From Ferrimonas sediminum (GTDB taxonomy: Bacteria > Pseudomonadota > Gammaproteobacteria > Enterobacterales > Shewanellaceae): DNA of 64,000 nt. The translations under genes and the position numbers were made by a program. The notes below the pieces were generated by a model that was not told the origin of the DNA, searched no databases, and saw only the letters and a program-made list of their open reading frames with translations. The stretch lies in the NCBI RefSeq assembly GCF_900100175.1, contig NZ_FNEM01000002.1, positions 372,001 to 436,000 of the forward strand, given 5' to 3'. Below are positions 34,007 through 43,358 of the stretch, in pieces. The first letter of the stretch is position 1, and the number at the start of each line of letters is the position of its first letter.

Positions 34007-35773
34007 GTGGCAGGCCGTATCCCAAGAGATTTCATTGACCAGCTACTGGCCCGAGTCGACATCGTCGACCTGATCGACGCACGCGTAAAATTAAAGAAAT
34101 CAGGCAAAAACCACAGCGCCTGTTGCCCATTCCATAACGAAAAATCCCCCTCCTTCACCGTCAGTCAGGATAAGCAGTTCTATCACTGTTTCGGCTGTGG
34201 CGCCCACGGCAACGCCCTGGACTTTGTGATGGAATACGACCGTTTGGAGTTCGTTGACGCCATCGAAGATCTGGCGGCAATGATGGGTATGGAAATTCCC
34301 CGGGAGCAAGGCAGTCATCGCAGCAATGCGGCCCAGGCCCCCAAACTGACCAGCCATTACGAATTGATGGACTGGGCAGCCAAATTCTTTCAATTGCAGT
34401 TGAGAAAACACCCCAGCCGCCAAGCCGTCATTGATTACATCAAGCAGCGCGGGCTGGACGGCGACACCGTCAAACGCTTCGGCATCGGCTTTGCCCCCGA
34501 TGGCTGGGACAACCTGCAATCGCAACACAAGCACAACCCCAGCGGTCTGGCGACCCTGACCGAATGTGGCATGCTGATCGCCAAAGAGGGCGGCGGTCGC
34601 AGTTACGACCGTTTCCGCGATCGGCTGATGTTCCCCATCCGCGACCGTCGCGGCCGGGTGGTGGCCTTTGGCGGCCGGGTACTGGGTGACGGCACCCCGA
34701 AATACCTGAACTCGCCGGAAACCCCGATCTTTCATAAGGGGCGGGAGCTGTACGGCCTGTATGAACTGAAGCAACACCAACGCAATCCTCAGCGGATTCT
34801 GGTGGTGGAAGGCTACATGGATGTGGTGGCCCTGGCCCAGCACGGCATCCCCTACGCGGTGGCGTCCCTGGGCACCTCGACCACCTCGGATCAGATGCAG
34901 TTGCTGCTGCGCACCAGCAGCCAGATCATCTGTTGCTATGACGGCGATAACGCCGGCCGGGAAGCCGCCTGGCGCGCCATGGAAACCGCATTGCCACACC
35001 TGCGCGACGGCGTGCAGCTGAAGTTCATGTTTCTGCCTGACGGCGAAGACCCGGATAGCCTGGTGCGCCAGCAGGGGCAGCAGGCCTTTGAAGCCCTGGT
35101 TGACGACGCCACACCGTTATCGGACTACCTGTTCACCACCATGTTGAAACAGGCGGATCTCTCCAGTCAGGAGGGCAAGTCCAAGCTGGCCACCAACATG
35201 GTGCCACTGCTGAATCAAATCCCGGAGGGGCTGCTGAAAGAGAGTCTGTTCTCACAGCTGGAACGCTCTCTGGGCTGGGGAGCCCGCTCCCTTCGAACCC
35301 AATCCACTCCTGCGGTGTCTCAACCTAAGGGAGTGCAAGGCAGAGGGACACCGGTTCGCCGGGCCATCGCCTTGTTGCAACAACACCCTCAGCTGGGTTA
35401 TCAACTGCCAGCCCAGGAGGAGTTAGCTCACCTGGAACTGGCCGGTCTACCACTGCTGAGGGAGATGTTGGAGCTGTGCCGTCCAGAGCCTTTGACCACA
35501 GGGCAACTGATGGAACGGTTCCGCGGGCGCCCGGAATATGGCGCCCTGAGTAAACTCCTGGGCTGGAAGCTGGAGATTGAAGATGAATCTCTTTTCGAAC
35601 AAGAGTTTACCGATTGTTTATTGTGGTTGAATCAACGATTTTTTGAACAGATGTCAGAGCAACTGCAGCGTAAAGCGCGTGATGGTTCGATAACCACCGA
35701 GGAGCTTAGGCAGTTGCAAGAGATGAATCTGTTATTACAGGGGCTGAAAGGGTCCCGAAAGGCTAGCGATTGA
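34007..35773 (+). CDS. dnaG: DNA primase
   Basis: A 588-aa protein with a GTG start ([23 protein letters not shown]). The N-terminal CHC2 zinc domain shows [14 protein letters not shown] and HCFGCGAHG. The TOPRIM domain has [11 protein letters not shown] and the later CYDGDNAGR. The C-terminal region is the DnaB-binding helical bundle. It makes RNA primers at the replication fork. The rare start codon and the hairpin upstream fit the usual low expression of primase in this operon. Confidence 0.97.
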   Translation: MAGRIPRDFIDQLLARVDIVDLIDARVKLKKSGKNHSACCPFHNEKSPSFTVSQDKQFYHCFGCGAHGNALDFVMEYDRLEFVDAIEDLAAMMGMEIPREQGSHRSNAAQAPKLTSHYELMDWAAKFFQLQLRKHPSRQAVIDYIKQRGLDGDTVKRFGIGFAPDGWDNLQSQHKHNPSGLATLTECGMLIAKEGGGRSYDRFRDRLMFPIRDRRGRVVAFGGRVLGDGTPKYLNSPETPIFHKGRELYGLYELKQHQRNPQRILVVEGYMDVVALAQHGIPYAVASLGTSTTSDQMQLLLRTSSQIICCYDGDNAGREAAWRAMETALPHLRDGVQLKFMFLPDGEDPDSLVRQQGQQAFEALVDDATPLSDYLFTTMLKQADLSSQEGKSKLATNMVPLLNQIPEGLLKESLFSQLERSLGWGARSLRTQSTPAVSQPKGVQGRGTPVRRAIALLQQHPQLGYQLPAQEELAHLELAGLPLLREMLELCRPEPLTTGQLMERFRGRPEYGALSKLLGWKLEIEDESLFEQEFTDCLLWLNQRFFEQMSEQLQRKARDGSITTEELRQLQEMNLLLQGLKGSRKASD

Positions 35774-35852
35774 ACATGCAAAAAGCTATAATTGGCTATT
35801 TGCGCGTCAATCGCCAAATACCCGTATTCACAACCGTAAGTGGATGATATCT

Positions 35853-37685
35853 ATGGATCAAACTCCGCAGTCACAACTTAAGCTTCTGGTAGCAAAAGGC
35901 AAAGAGCAGGGCTACCTGACCTACGCCGAGGTGAACGATCACCTGCCGGCGGATATGATCGATTCCGATCAGATCGAAGATATTATCCAGATGATTAACG
36001 ACATGGGCATCAAGGTCTTCGAGACCGCACCTGACGGTGACACCTTGATGATGTCGGAAGACGCAACGGACGAAGATGCCGCCGAAGCGGCTGCCCAGGC
36101 GCTGGCCAGCGTCGAAGGCGAGCTTGGCCGTACCACCGACCCGGTCCGCATGTACATGCGTGAAATGGGCACCGTGGAACTGCTGACCCGTGAAGGTGAA
36201 ATCCTGATCGCCAAGCGCATTGAAGATGGCATTAACCAGGTTCAATGTTCCGTTGCCGAATATCCGGAAGCCATCTCGTTCCTGCTGGATCAATGGGACC
36301 GATACGAAGCCGATGAAATCCGCCTGGCGGAGATCATCTCAGGCTTTATCTCCGACGATGAAGACGAAGCGAACGTGGCCCCGACCGCCACTCACGTGGG
36401 TTCCGAGTTGTCCAAAGAGGAGCTGGATGACGAAGACGACGAGGATGACGACGACGACGACGACACCCCGTCCGGCCCGGATCCCGAGGAAGCCCGTGAG
36501 AAATTCGCCGAACTGCGCCGCCACTACGAGCTGGCCCAGCAGGCGATCGCCGAACACGGCCACGACTCTCTGGAAGTGGCGATGATCGTGACCCGTCTGT
36601 CGGAGCTGTTCAAGCAGTTCCGTCTGGTTCCCAAGCAGTTTGATCATCTGGTCGGCAACATGCGCACCATGATGGACCGGGTTCGTGTTCAGGAACGTCT
36701 GATCATGAAGCTGTGTGTCGAACAAGCCAAGATGCCGAAAAAGAACTTCATGAAGGCATTCGCCGGCAGCGAGACCGATCCGGCCTGGCTGACCACCGAG
36801 TGTGACGCCGGCAAGAGCTACAGCCCGGCGCTGGCGCTGGTGCAGGAAGAGCTGAACCGCTGCATGGGCAAGCTGAAGCTGGTGGAGCAGGAAACCCGTC
36901 TGACCATCGGCCGCATCAAAGACATCAACCGTCGCATGTCCATTGGTGAAGCCAAGGCTCGTCGCGCCAAGAAAGAGATGGTGGAAGCCAACCTGCGTCT
37001 GGTGATCTCCATCGCCAAAAAATACACCAACCGGGGACTGCAGTTCCTGGATCTGATTCAGGAAGGTAACATCGGCCTGATGAAGGCGGTGGACAAGTTC
37101 GAATACCGTCGCGGTTACAAATTCTCCACCTACGCCACCTGGTGGATCCGTCAGGCCATTACCCGCTCCATTGCGGATCAGGCCCGGACCATCCGGATTC
37201 CGGTACACATGATCGAAACCATCAACAAACTGAACCGCATCTCCCGTCAGATGCTGCAGGAGATGGGTCGTGAAGCCACCCCGGAAGAGCTGGCGGAACG
37301 GATGATGATGCCGGAAGATAAGATCCGTAAGGTACTGAAGATCGCCAAAGAGCCGATCTCCATGGAGACTCCCATCGGCGACGATGAAGACTCCCACCTG
37401 GGTGATTTTATCGAGGATACCACCCTGGCCCAGCCCATTGATGCCGCCACCAGTGAAAGCCTGAAAGTGGCCACCAATGAGGTGCTGGAGGGCTTGACCG
37501 CCCGTGAAGCCAAGGTACTTCGAATGCGTTTCGGTATCGACATGAATACCGACCACACCCTGGAAGAGGTAGGCAAACAGTTTGATGTAACCCGGGAACG
37601 GATTCGTCAGATCGAAGCCAAAGCGCTGCGTAAACTGCGCCACCCTTCCCGTTCAGAGATCCTGAAAAGCTTCCTGGACGAATAG
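35853..37685 (+). CDS. rpoD: RNA polymerase sigma-70 factor
   Basis: A 610-aa housekeeping sigma factor starting [20 protein letters not shown], like E. coli. It has region 1.1, a non-conserved region containing an acidic Asp/Glu run (about residues 190-205), region 2 ([46 protein letters not shown]), region 3, and region 4 with the C-terminal helix-turn-helix ([20 protein letters not shown]). An ATG three codons upstream (35844) is less likely. It is the last gene of the operon and is followed by a strong terminator. Confidence 0.98.
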   Translation: MDQTPQSQLKLLVAKGKEQGYLTYAEVNDHLPADMIDSDQIEDIIQMINDMGIKVFETAPDGDTLMMSEDATDEDAAEAAAQALASVEGELGRTTDPVRMYMREMGTVELLTREGEILIAKRIEDGINQVQCSVAEYPEAISFLLDQWDRYEADEIRLAEIISGFISDDEDEANVAPTATHVGSELSKEELDDEDDEDDDDDDDTPSGPDPEEAREKFAELRRHYELAQQAIAEHGHDSLEVAMIVTRLSELFKQFRLVPKQFDHLVGNMRTMMDRVRVQERLIMKLCVEQAKMPKKNFMKAFAGSETDPAWLTTECDAGKSYSPALALVQEELNRCMGKLKLVEQETRLTIGRIKDINRRMSIGEAKARRAKKEMVEANLRLVISIAKKYTNRGLQFLDLIQEGNIGLMKAVDKFEYRRGYKFSTYATWWIRQAITRSIADQARTIRIPVHMIETINKLNRISRQMLQEMGREATPEELAERMMMPEDKIRKVLKIAKEPISMETPIGDDEDSHLGDFIEDTTLAQPIDAATSESLKVATNEVLEGLTAREAKVLRMRFGIDMNTDHTLEEVGKQFDVTRERIRQIEAKALRKLRHPSRSEILKSFLDE

Positions 37686-37706
37686 GGATTCGGTCATCAA
37701 AAGAAA

Positions 37707-37739
37707 TAAAAACGCCCTGCATTTGCTGGGCGTTTTTTT
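37707..37739. terminator. Terminator after rpoD
   Basis: An AAAAACGCCC/GGGCGTTTTT stem with a 10-nt loop and a long T-run. The A-run on the left lets it also serve the convergent crotonase gene. Confidence 0.9.
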
Positions 37740-37753
37740 ATATCCATCATTCA

Positions 37754-38542
37754 CTATCTGGGTAAATAATCTCGCTCTTTGCCCTTCTGTTTGGCCACCG
37801 CAATGCGCTGGTTTTTAGACAGCATCATTTTAATCTGGCCCCAGGTTTCGCCAATCAAAATTCGACCGTTAGAGGCAAAGCCTTGTCGCCGATATAGACG
37901 CTTCACCTCAGCCAGTGCATTGGGTGAACGCTCTATCAGCGCCTGCGCCAATATCTCGGCCCGCAGCTTGGGCTGCTCCGCGACTTCCGTGACCAGATTC
38001 AGCTCCAGCGCCCGCTGGGCATCCACCGGCTCGGCCATCATCGACAGCATCAGAGCCTGATCCTGGGGCAACTGCTCCCTCAGTGCCAGCGTGCCCCCCA
38101 TATCGGGAATCAGCCCCCACCGCCCCTCCATCACCGCCAGGCTGGCATCGGGAGCGGCAATTCGGAAATCGGCCCCCAGGGCGATCTGCATGCCGCCGCC
38201 CCAGCAGCGACCGTCGATGGCGGCAATCACCGGTACCGGCAGGTCACGCCAGCCGGTATTGACTCTCTGGGCCAGGTTGGCCCGCCAGGGAAACACTTTA
38301 AACAGCAATTTCATTGCCGATGAGGGGGAATTAAACAACGACTTAATATCGATGCCCGAGCAAAAGTCCCGCCCTTCGCCGAACAAAATAACCACTCGAA
38401 CGTCACGACGTCGAAGCAACTGTTTTTGCACGGATACTAAGGCTTTGAACAGCTCGTAATCCAACGCATTACATTTATCCGGGCGGTTCAATGCCACCCA
38501 GGCAACGCCTTCTTTTACTGCCAATTTTACTTTTTCCGACAT
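37754..38542 (-). CDS. Crotonase/enoyl-CoA hydratase-family protein
   Basis: A 262-aa crotonase-fold protein (VALNRPDKCNALDYELF, FCSGIDIKSL, GGGMQIALGADFRIA). The oxyanion-hole segments are present. One acidic residue is kept in AVMEGRWG and an Asp in IPDMGG, but the second glutamate of classical enoyl-CoA hydratase, expected in the following helix, is not evident (QALMLSMMAEPV). It may be a dienoyl-CoA isomerase or another crotonase rather than a hydratase. ATG 38542 was chosen, with AAGGAG 5 nt upstream. It is a single gene. Confidence 0.82.
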   Translation of the reverse strand: MSEKVKLAVKEGVAWVALNRPDKCNALDYELFKALVSVQKQLLRRRDVRVVILFGEGRDFCSGIDIKSLFNSPSSAMKLLFKVFPWRANLAQRVNTGWRDLPVPVIAAIDGRCWGGGMQIALGADFRIAAPDASLAVMEGRWGLIPDMGGTLALREQLPQDQALMLSMMAEPVDAQRALELNLVTEVAEQPKLRAEILAQALIERSPNALAEVKRLYRRQGFASNGRILIGETWGQIKMMLSKNQRIAVAKQKGKERDYLPR

Positions 38543-38643
38543 GACCACTCCTTTGCCGTCAGAAATTCATCACCGTCAGGATCATGACATTCTCGAATTA
38601 ATTCAATAGAATGTTCACTAATACCACTGAATAAGAAGGTCTT

Positions 38644-39624
38644 TTGACCCTAGGGCACGGAGGCACCACTATCAAGGTTCTAATATGCGATGACTCAGCA
38701 CTGGCCAGAAAGCAACTGGCTAGGACCTTGCCATCTGGCCTCTGCAGCGACATCGCGTTCGCCGAAAGTGGCGAGCGGGCGCTGGAAATGCTGAGCCAAT
38801 CTGAATATCAGTTGCTGTTTCTCGATCTGAATATGCCGGGAATTGACGGCTACCAGGTGTTGGAAAAGCTATCTGGTCAGACCTCCAAGCCTCAGACTAT
38901 CGTGGTTTCCGCCGATATCCAAGCCCAGGCGCTGCAAAGAGTTAAAGATCTCGGGGCGCTCGACTTCCTCAAGAAACCGCTCAGCGCCTCGGATCTGGCC
39001 AGAGCCCTGGCCCGCTATCAGCTGCAAGATGACTGTCCCCCAGTCTGGATAAACACCCCCAACGTCAGCCTGGAGGATGCCCTGCGTGAGATCTGCAACG
39101 TCGCCATGGGACGCACCGCCTCTCTGCTTGCCAAGGTGATTGACGACTTTGTGCACCTGCCGGTGCCCAAGGTGTCCCACTGGAAGGCCAGTGACCTGGA
39201 GATGATGCTGACCGGGGCCCGTCAGGACAACGACACCCAGATTCTGTCCCAAGGCTTCATCGGTGCAGGCATCGCCGGCGAGGCGCTGCTGCTGTTCCAT
39301 GACATCAATGAAACCGATCTGGGCCAACTGTTTGGCTTCCAGGGCTGCAGCATTGACCAGCAGGAGGAGGTACTGATGGACGCCGCCAACCTGCTGTTTG
39401 GCGCCTTCCTCAACAGCTTGTCCGAGCAGCTCAATGTGGCCTTCAGTCAGAGTCCGCCGTTGATTTGGCGCCACTCAAGCGAAGACACCCGCTTGTCCGG
39501 CGAAGTGTACGCCATCGAAATCAGTTACCGTCAGGAACAGCACAAACTCAATTGCGATCTGCTGCTGCTGCTACCCCAACCAAGCTGGCAACTGTTGCAA
39601 GTTCAGCTAAAAGACATCGTCTGA
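38644..39624 (+). CDS. Response regulator with CheC-like phosphatase domain
   Basis: A receiver domain (KVLICDDSALARKQ, phospho-acceptor Asp in LLFLDLNMPG, Lys in FLKKPL) is fused to a CheC/CheX-like domain. The latter carries the E-x-x-N motif in LREICNVAMG and a degenerate second copy (AANLLFGAFLNSLSEQL). Such fusions can dephosphorylate their own or other receivers in motility or c-di-GMP pathways. The gene precedes a diguanylate cyclase by 10 nt. The start is unclear: TTG 38644 follows AGAAGG closely, while homology begins at codon 10, an ATC at 38671, which has GGAGG 7 nt upstream. Confidence 0.85.
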   Translation: MTLGHGGTTIKVLICDDSALARKQLARTLPSGLCSDIAFAESGERALEMLSQSEYQLLFLDLNMPGIDGYQVLEKLSGQTSKPQTIVVSADIQAQALQRVKDLGALDFLKKPLSASDLARALARYQLQDDCPPVWINTPNVSLEDALREICNVAMGRTASLLAKVIDDFVHLPVPKVSHWKASDLEMMLTGARQDNDTQILSQGFIGAGIAGEALLLFHDINETDLGQLFGFQGCSIDQQEEVLMDAANLLFGAFLNSLSEQLNVAFSQSPPLIWRHSSEDTRLSGEVYAIEISYRQEQHKLNCDLLLLLPQPSWQLLQVQLKDIV

Positions 39625-39634
39625 GCCCACCATC

Positions 39635-40597
39635 ATGCCCAATAAAATCAGCCCCAACCCCGAACTGGATGCCCTGCACCTGTTGACCCAACTGGTGCAA
39701 ACCATTGAGGTGGGTCTGGTGGTGCTCGACCGGGATTGCCGGGTTCACCTGTGGAACAGCTTCATGGAGAATCACAGTGGAAAACGCGCATCTCAACTAC
39801 GAGGCAAACGCATCTTTGATCTCTTTGCCGAACTGCCGGAACGCTGGCTGACCGGAAAACTGGAGACCGCCTTTCTGCTGAATAACCGGGCCTTTACCAC
39901 CTGGGAGCAACGCCCGTTTATCTTTGAGTTCCCCAACTCCAGGCCGGTCACAGGGCAGAGCCCCTACATGTATCAAAACCTCACCATTCAGCCGCTGAGT
40001 AACCGCCTGGGAGAGGTCAACCACGTAGCACTTCTGGTCTATGACGTGACCGTCGAGGCCAATCACCGCATGGCTTTGGCAAGAATGAGTCAGATCGACA
40101 CCCTCACCGGGCTGGCCAACCGCCGCCTGTGGCAGGAGCACCTGGACAAAGAGTTTGAGCGCAGCCGTCGATACCACCACCCTGCCACCCTGATGGTACT
40201 GGACATCGATCACTTCAAGTCCATCAACGATACACTGGGGCACAGCGCCGGCGATACCGTCCTGGCCCAGGTCGGCCAGCAGCTGCGTAAGCTACTCAGA
40301 AAAAGTGACATTGCCGCCCGTTATGGCGGCGAAGAGTTTACCCTGCTGCTGCCGGAAACCGACACCGAGCAGGCGGCACTGTTGGCCGAGCGGATTCGAA
40401 GTACCATGGAGGCACAGGAGGTCAGCACCGAGAGTGGCGTGGCCCGCTTTACTGTCAGCATCGGCTATGCCCTGTTCGATCCGGGGCTCAGTGACGATAA
40501 GCAGTGGTTCAGCGCCGCCGATAAGGCACTGTATGAAGCCAAGCGCAGTGGCCGCAACCGCTGCATTCTGTACAGCGAGTCGTTGGACGCTCACTGA
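39635..40597 (+). CDS. PAS-domain diguanylate cyclase
   Basis: A 320-aa cytosolic protein. A PAS sensor (about residues 15-140: VGLVVLDRDCRVHLWN through VNHVALLVYDVT) is followed by a GGDEF domain. Its active motif GGEEF is at 231-235, and an inhibitory RxxD site (R222-D225) lies five residues before it, so product inhibition by c-di-GMP is expected. DIDHFKSINDTLGH binds GTP and Mg2+. It is co-oriented with the CheC-type response regulator 10 nt upstream, probably its partner. The ligand of the PAS domain is unknown. Confidence 0.92.
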   Translation: MPNKISPNPELDALHLLTQLVQTIEVGLVVLDRDCRVHLWNSFMENHSGKRASQLRGKRIFDLFAELPERWLTGKLETAFLLNNRAFTTWEQRPFIFEFPNSRPVTGQSPYMYQNLTIQPLSNRLGEVNHVALLVYDVTVEANHRMALARMSQIDTLTGLANRRLWQEHLDKEFERSRRYHHPATLMVLDIDHFKSINDTLGHSAGDTVLAQVGQQLRKLLRKSDIAARYGGEEFTLLLPETDTEQAALLAERIRSTMEAQEVSTESGVARFTVSIGYALFDPGLSDDKQWFSAADKALYEAKRSGRNRCILYSESLDAH

Positions 40598-40749
40598 TTG
40601 GGCGGGCTGAAGGGCCCGTCTTCCCGACGACGACCGCTACCGTGTCGCCGCTCCGCCTTACCGGGTTCCCAGCGAATGTACTGACGACGGTCCACGGTCT
40701 GACGTCGGTGTATGCTGCGGCGTTCAACGCCGGATGGATATTCTGCCAT
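40591..40749 (-). CDS. Arg-rich small protein (52 aa)
   Basis: A small gene on the minus strand, starting MAEYPSGVERRSIHRR with GAGAGG just before the ATG. It is very basic, with repeated RR pairs and the core DRRQYIRWEPGKAERR, followed by GSGRRREDG. The regular DRR/ERR spacing looks conserved rather than random. It overlaps the convergent diguanylate cyclase stop by 7 nt. It may bind nucleic acid or act as a small cytosolic adaptor, but I do not know the function. Similar Arg-rich short proteins are, in my recollection, annotated as hypothetical in marine gammaproteobacteria. Confidence 0.6.
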   Translation of the reverse strand: MAEYPSGVERRSIHRRQTVDRRQYIRWEPGKAERRHGSGRRREDGPFSPPNQ

Positions 40750-40792
40750 TCCCCAGCCTCTCAACAGTCAGGTGTTGAGCCACTCACTATAG

Positions 40793-41314
40793 CTATAAAC
40801 GCAGCACCTCTCCAGAAAGGCTGTTGTAATGAAATCTTAGGCTGGTGTCGGACAACAGGGTGTAGCGGCAACTCTGGCTGCCGGTGTATTCGGACCGATA
40901 GGTGGCCAACTCTTTGGATACGGCCGGTGAGCGGCTGTCGGAGGCACTCCAGACCCCTTGTTCGGTATCGAGGATGGTGTCCCACAACAGCAGGCAGTCG
41001 TGTTCATTACCCACCGATTTGGTGCCGCCCCCCTCCAGGCTTCCCACAGGAAAGCCCTGAGCGTTGTAATCAACACTATTGTACTGGGCATCATCGGAGC
41101 AACGCAGATTTTCCTGCTCTCTGTCGCCACCACGAAGGCGCCAGCACAGGTGGCTCTGGTTGACGGCCTGGTGAAAGGCGGCAAAGGTGGTCTCGAACAC
41201 CGCCGTTTCAGATTCGGAACTGAGGTCAATAAAGCGCGGAGCGGCGACAACCGCCGTAATGGCAAGGAGGAGGAGCACCACCACCAATTCGATTAACGTA
41301 AACCCTTTGTTCAT
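40793..41314 (-). CDS. Type IV prepilin-like protein (MSHA-type minor pilin)
   Basis: A 173-aa protein with a class III signal: a short basic leader (MNKG) before FTLIELVVVLLLLAITAVVAA, with Glu at mature position 5. The segment APRFIDLSSESET is usual in MSHA/type IV minor pilins of this group. The C-terminal part has Cys pairs (NLRCSDD, HDCLLLWD, SQSCRYTL) that could form a disulphide loop. It is processed by prepilin peptidase and assembled at the inner membrane. No other pilus genes are nearby. The start was set at 41314, where the prepilin leader begins. Confidence 0.85.
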   Translation of the reverse strand: MNKGFTLIELVVVLLLLAITAVVAAPRFIDLSSESETAVFETTFAAFHQAVNQSHLCWRLRGGDREQENLRCSDDAQYNSVDYNAQGFPVGSLEGGGTKSVGNEHDCLLLWDTILDTEQGVWSASDSRSPAVSKELATYRSEYTGSQSCRYTLLSDTSLRFHYNSLSGEVLRL

Positions 41315-41377
41315 TCGCCCTCCCTGGCGCTTAAACGCAAGCGCCTTCACCAGCGCCTTAGAGTAACACCTGAATAA

Positions 41378-41731
41378 TTACTCTACAAAGTAGGTTCCCC
41401 AGCCGTCATATTGAACACCGTGCTTTTCGGCAAGCTCAATCAGAGTCTTGGCATCGCTGTTCAGGCGTTCAATATCGAGCTTGTGCTCAATAATGGCGTC
41501 AAAGGCAAACACGGTGGCGCCGTCATCCAGCTCCAGTTCTTCGGCGTCATCCACCTCAAAACCGGCCTTAAAGGCATCCACCGCCGCCTTCTCCAGTTTG
41601 TCAAAATTGGCACCGGAAAAATGATGCTCGATGGTGTAGTCGGCATCGGGGTTGGAGCCGTCTTCCAGCAGTGCCTCGACAATATCCTGATTCTCTTGCA
41701 ACTGCTCCTGAACCAACTCTTCAATGGTCAT
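41378..41731 (-). CDS. rraB: Regulator of ribonuclease E activity B
   Basis: A 117-aa acidic protein ([19 protein letters not shown]). It aligns with E. coli RraB over [20 protein letters not shown], the helix [16 protein letters not shown] and the C-terminal YDGWGTYF. RraB binds RNase E and modulates mRNA decay. The acidic C-terminal tail of the E. coli protein is missing. Several ATG/GTG codons are clustered at the start; 41731 has GGAG at the right distance. Confidence 0.9.
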   Translation of the reverse strand: MTIEELVQEQLQENQDIVEALLEDGSNPDADYTIEHHFSGANFDKLEKAAVDAFKAGFEVDDAEELELDDGATVFAFDAIIEHKLDIERLNSDAKTLIELAEKHGVQYDGWGTYFVE

Positions 41732-41768
41732 CGCCATCTCCACTAATAAACAAGTTTAGGCAATTATA

Positions 41769-42506
41769 TCAGGCTGGCGTCGCCTTAGCTCCAGTCAGGC
41801 TCAACGCTTCCTGGTTCAGTTCATTGAGACGCTGCTGCATCCGCTGATACACCTCTTCAGCCAGCTCGCGGACGTGCTCGCGGCCATAGCCCTTGGTAGG
41901 GATCGGCTCCAGAGTCTCAACAATCACCACCCCGTTATTTTTCTGGTTCAGGTGAATCCCCTGCTGATTGGAGGCCACCACAGGCACAATCGGGACTCCC
42001 GCCTGAATGGCGGTATGAAACGCTCCGGTTTTAAACGGCAGCAGACCCCGGCCACGTGAGCGGGTACCTTCCGGGAAAATCCATACTGACAGGGATTTAG
42101 CGGTGATCTTCTCCGCGGCCTGTTGCAGGGTTCTCACCGCCTTGGAGCGATTGGCGCGATCGATAAGAATGTTGCCGGTCAGCCAGTACAGCTGGCCGAA
42201 AAACGGAATCCACTTCAGGCTCTTCTTACCCATGGACACGGTTCCCGGAGGCACCGAGCCGGTATGAGTAAACAGGTCGAAGTTATTCTGGTGATTACTG
42301 ACGTACACCACCGGCTCGTCACTGCCGGTCTGGTGGCCCCGGTGGATCACCTTGATGCCCAGCACCGGCGCGACACTGGAAAACACCTTGGCAGTGTAGT
42401 GGACATTATTCCGGTGAAACGGGCGCAGCAGGCACAACAGCATCCCCATCAGGGACACCAGCACCAGCAACACCGATAAAGTCAATGAACGCAACAGCAG
42501 CAACAT
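41769..42506 (-). CDS. plsC: 1-acylglycerol-3-phosphate O-acyltransferase
   Basis: A 245-aa inner-membrane enzyme with an N-terminal hydrophobic stretch (LLLLRSLTLSVLLVLVSL). It has the HX4D catalytic motif in NHQNNFD and the lysophosphatidate-binding motif FPEGTRSRG. It makes phosphatidate from the PlsY product. It lies 37 nt downstream of rraB in the opposite sense of reading (both are minus strand; plsC is upstream). E. coli has plsC directly next to parC; here a CatA-like gene separates them. Confidence 0.94.
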   Translation of the reverse strand: MLLLLRSLTLSVLLVLVSLMGMLLCLLRPFHRNNVHYTAKVFSSVAPVLGIKVIHRGHQTGSDEPVVYVSNHQNNFDLFTHTGSVPPGTVSMGKKSLKWIPFFGQLYWLTGNILIDRANRSKAVRTLQQAAEKITAKSLSVWIFPEGTRSRGRGLLPFKTGAFHTAIQAGVPIVPVVASNQQGIHLNQKNNGVVIVETLEPIPTKGYGREHVRELAEEVYQRMQQRLNELNQEALSLTGAKATPA

Positions 42507-42597
42507 CGGCGAATCTTTCTCCTCAAATCAGGGGCGCCCAGTATAGGCAACTCCCCTCGCCGAAACAACGAATTCGTTACAACTGTGCGCTCAAATT

Positions 42598-43239
42598 TTA
42601 AACCCAGTTTTGGCAATCATCGAGACGTTGCTGTAATTGCTGATAAAACTGGCCTGCATGCAAGCCGTCGGCAATGGCGTGGTGAACCTGGAATGCCAGC
42701 GGCAACACCACTTTTTTGGGCTGGATGTCGTATCGACCCCAGGTGATCCGCGGCACCGAGTCCGCCGGACTCAGGGGCATGGGGTTGGTCATCTGGGTAA
42801 AACGTACCCAGGGCAGGCAGGACATAAAGATGGCGTCATCATCACTGTCATCCTGGTCTGAAAACAGCTCTGGTCGCCGCTGCGAGCTCAGCGACTGCTC
42901 GGTCATGGCCCGGGAGAATGTCGGAAAATCCTCGCTGAACGCCACCCGGGTAAAGCGCACCTGCTGGTCCTCACCCAACGACGTGAGACCGGCGTTGACC
43001 CTGGGGTGCTCCAGCACCTGCTGGCCCCGAATGCGCCAACGCATCCAGGGTAACTCATTGGCCACCGTCATAATGGCGTGGCTGATGGCGTGGTATACCG
43101 ATACCTGCCGGGACTGCCCCAGTTGATGCAGGGTGGTGATGTCCACGTCGGCACAGAGGCTGAAATAGGGCTGGGCCAATTGATTGAAAAAGCGAAACTG
43201 CTGGGCACGAGGCCAGGTTTCCATGTCGAGGTACTTCAT
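42598..43239 (-). CDS. CatA-like (chloramphenicol acetyltransferase family) acyltransferase
   Basis: A 213-aa protein of the trimeric CAT fold. The catalytic motif HHAIADG matches HHxxxDG, and the N-terminal segment RFFNQLAQPYFSLCADVDIT is typical. It is a chromosomal member in a core context, and chloramphenicol resistance cannot be concluded, since many such enzymes have unknown acyl acceptors. There is no sign of recent transfer. It lies between plsC and parC on the same strand. Confidence 0.82.
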   Translation of the reverse strand: MKYLDMETWPRAQQFRFFNQLAQPYFSLCADVDITTLHQLGQSRQVSVYHAISHAIMTVANELPWMRWRIRGQQVLEHPRVNAGLTSLGEDQQVRFTRVAFSEDFPTFSRAMTEQSLSSQRRPELFSDQDDSDDDAIFMSCLPWVRFTQMTNPMPLSPADSVPRITWGRYDIQPKKVVLPLAFQVHHAIADGLHAGQFYQQLQQRLDDCQNWV

Positions 43240-43322
43240 ATATCCCTGTCTGAAACGGGCTGGCCCAAGGCCAGCAATAACGGCGCCCTTATGCTACCTC
43301 CATCCCACAGATATTCCACAAC

Positions 43323-43351
43323 AAAAAACGGAACCTGTACGGTTCCGTTTT
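43323..43351 (-). terminator. Terminator after parC
   Basis: On the minus strand, AAAACGGAACC-GTACA-GGTTCCGTTTT followed by a T-run, 8 nt after the parC stop. Confidence 0.85.
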
Positions 43352-43358
43352 GTCACTG

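Noticed and set aside
42598-43239. Interpretation as a drug-resistance gene
   Set aside because: The enzyme family is clear, but there is no integron, transposon or plasmid context, and many family members are chromosomal with unknown substrates.
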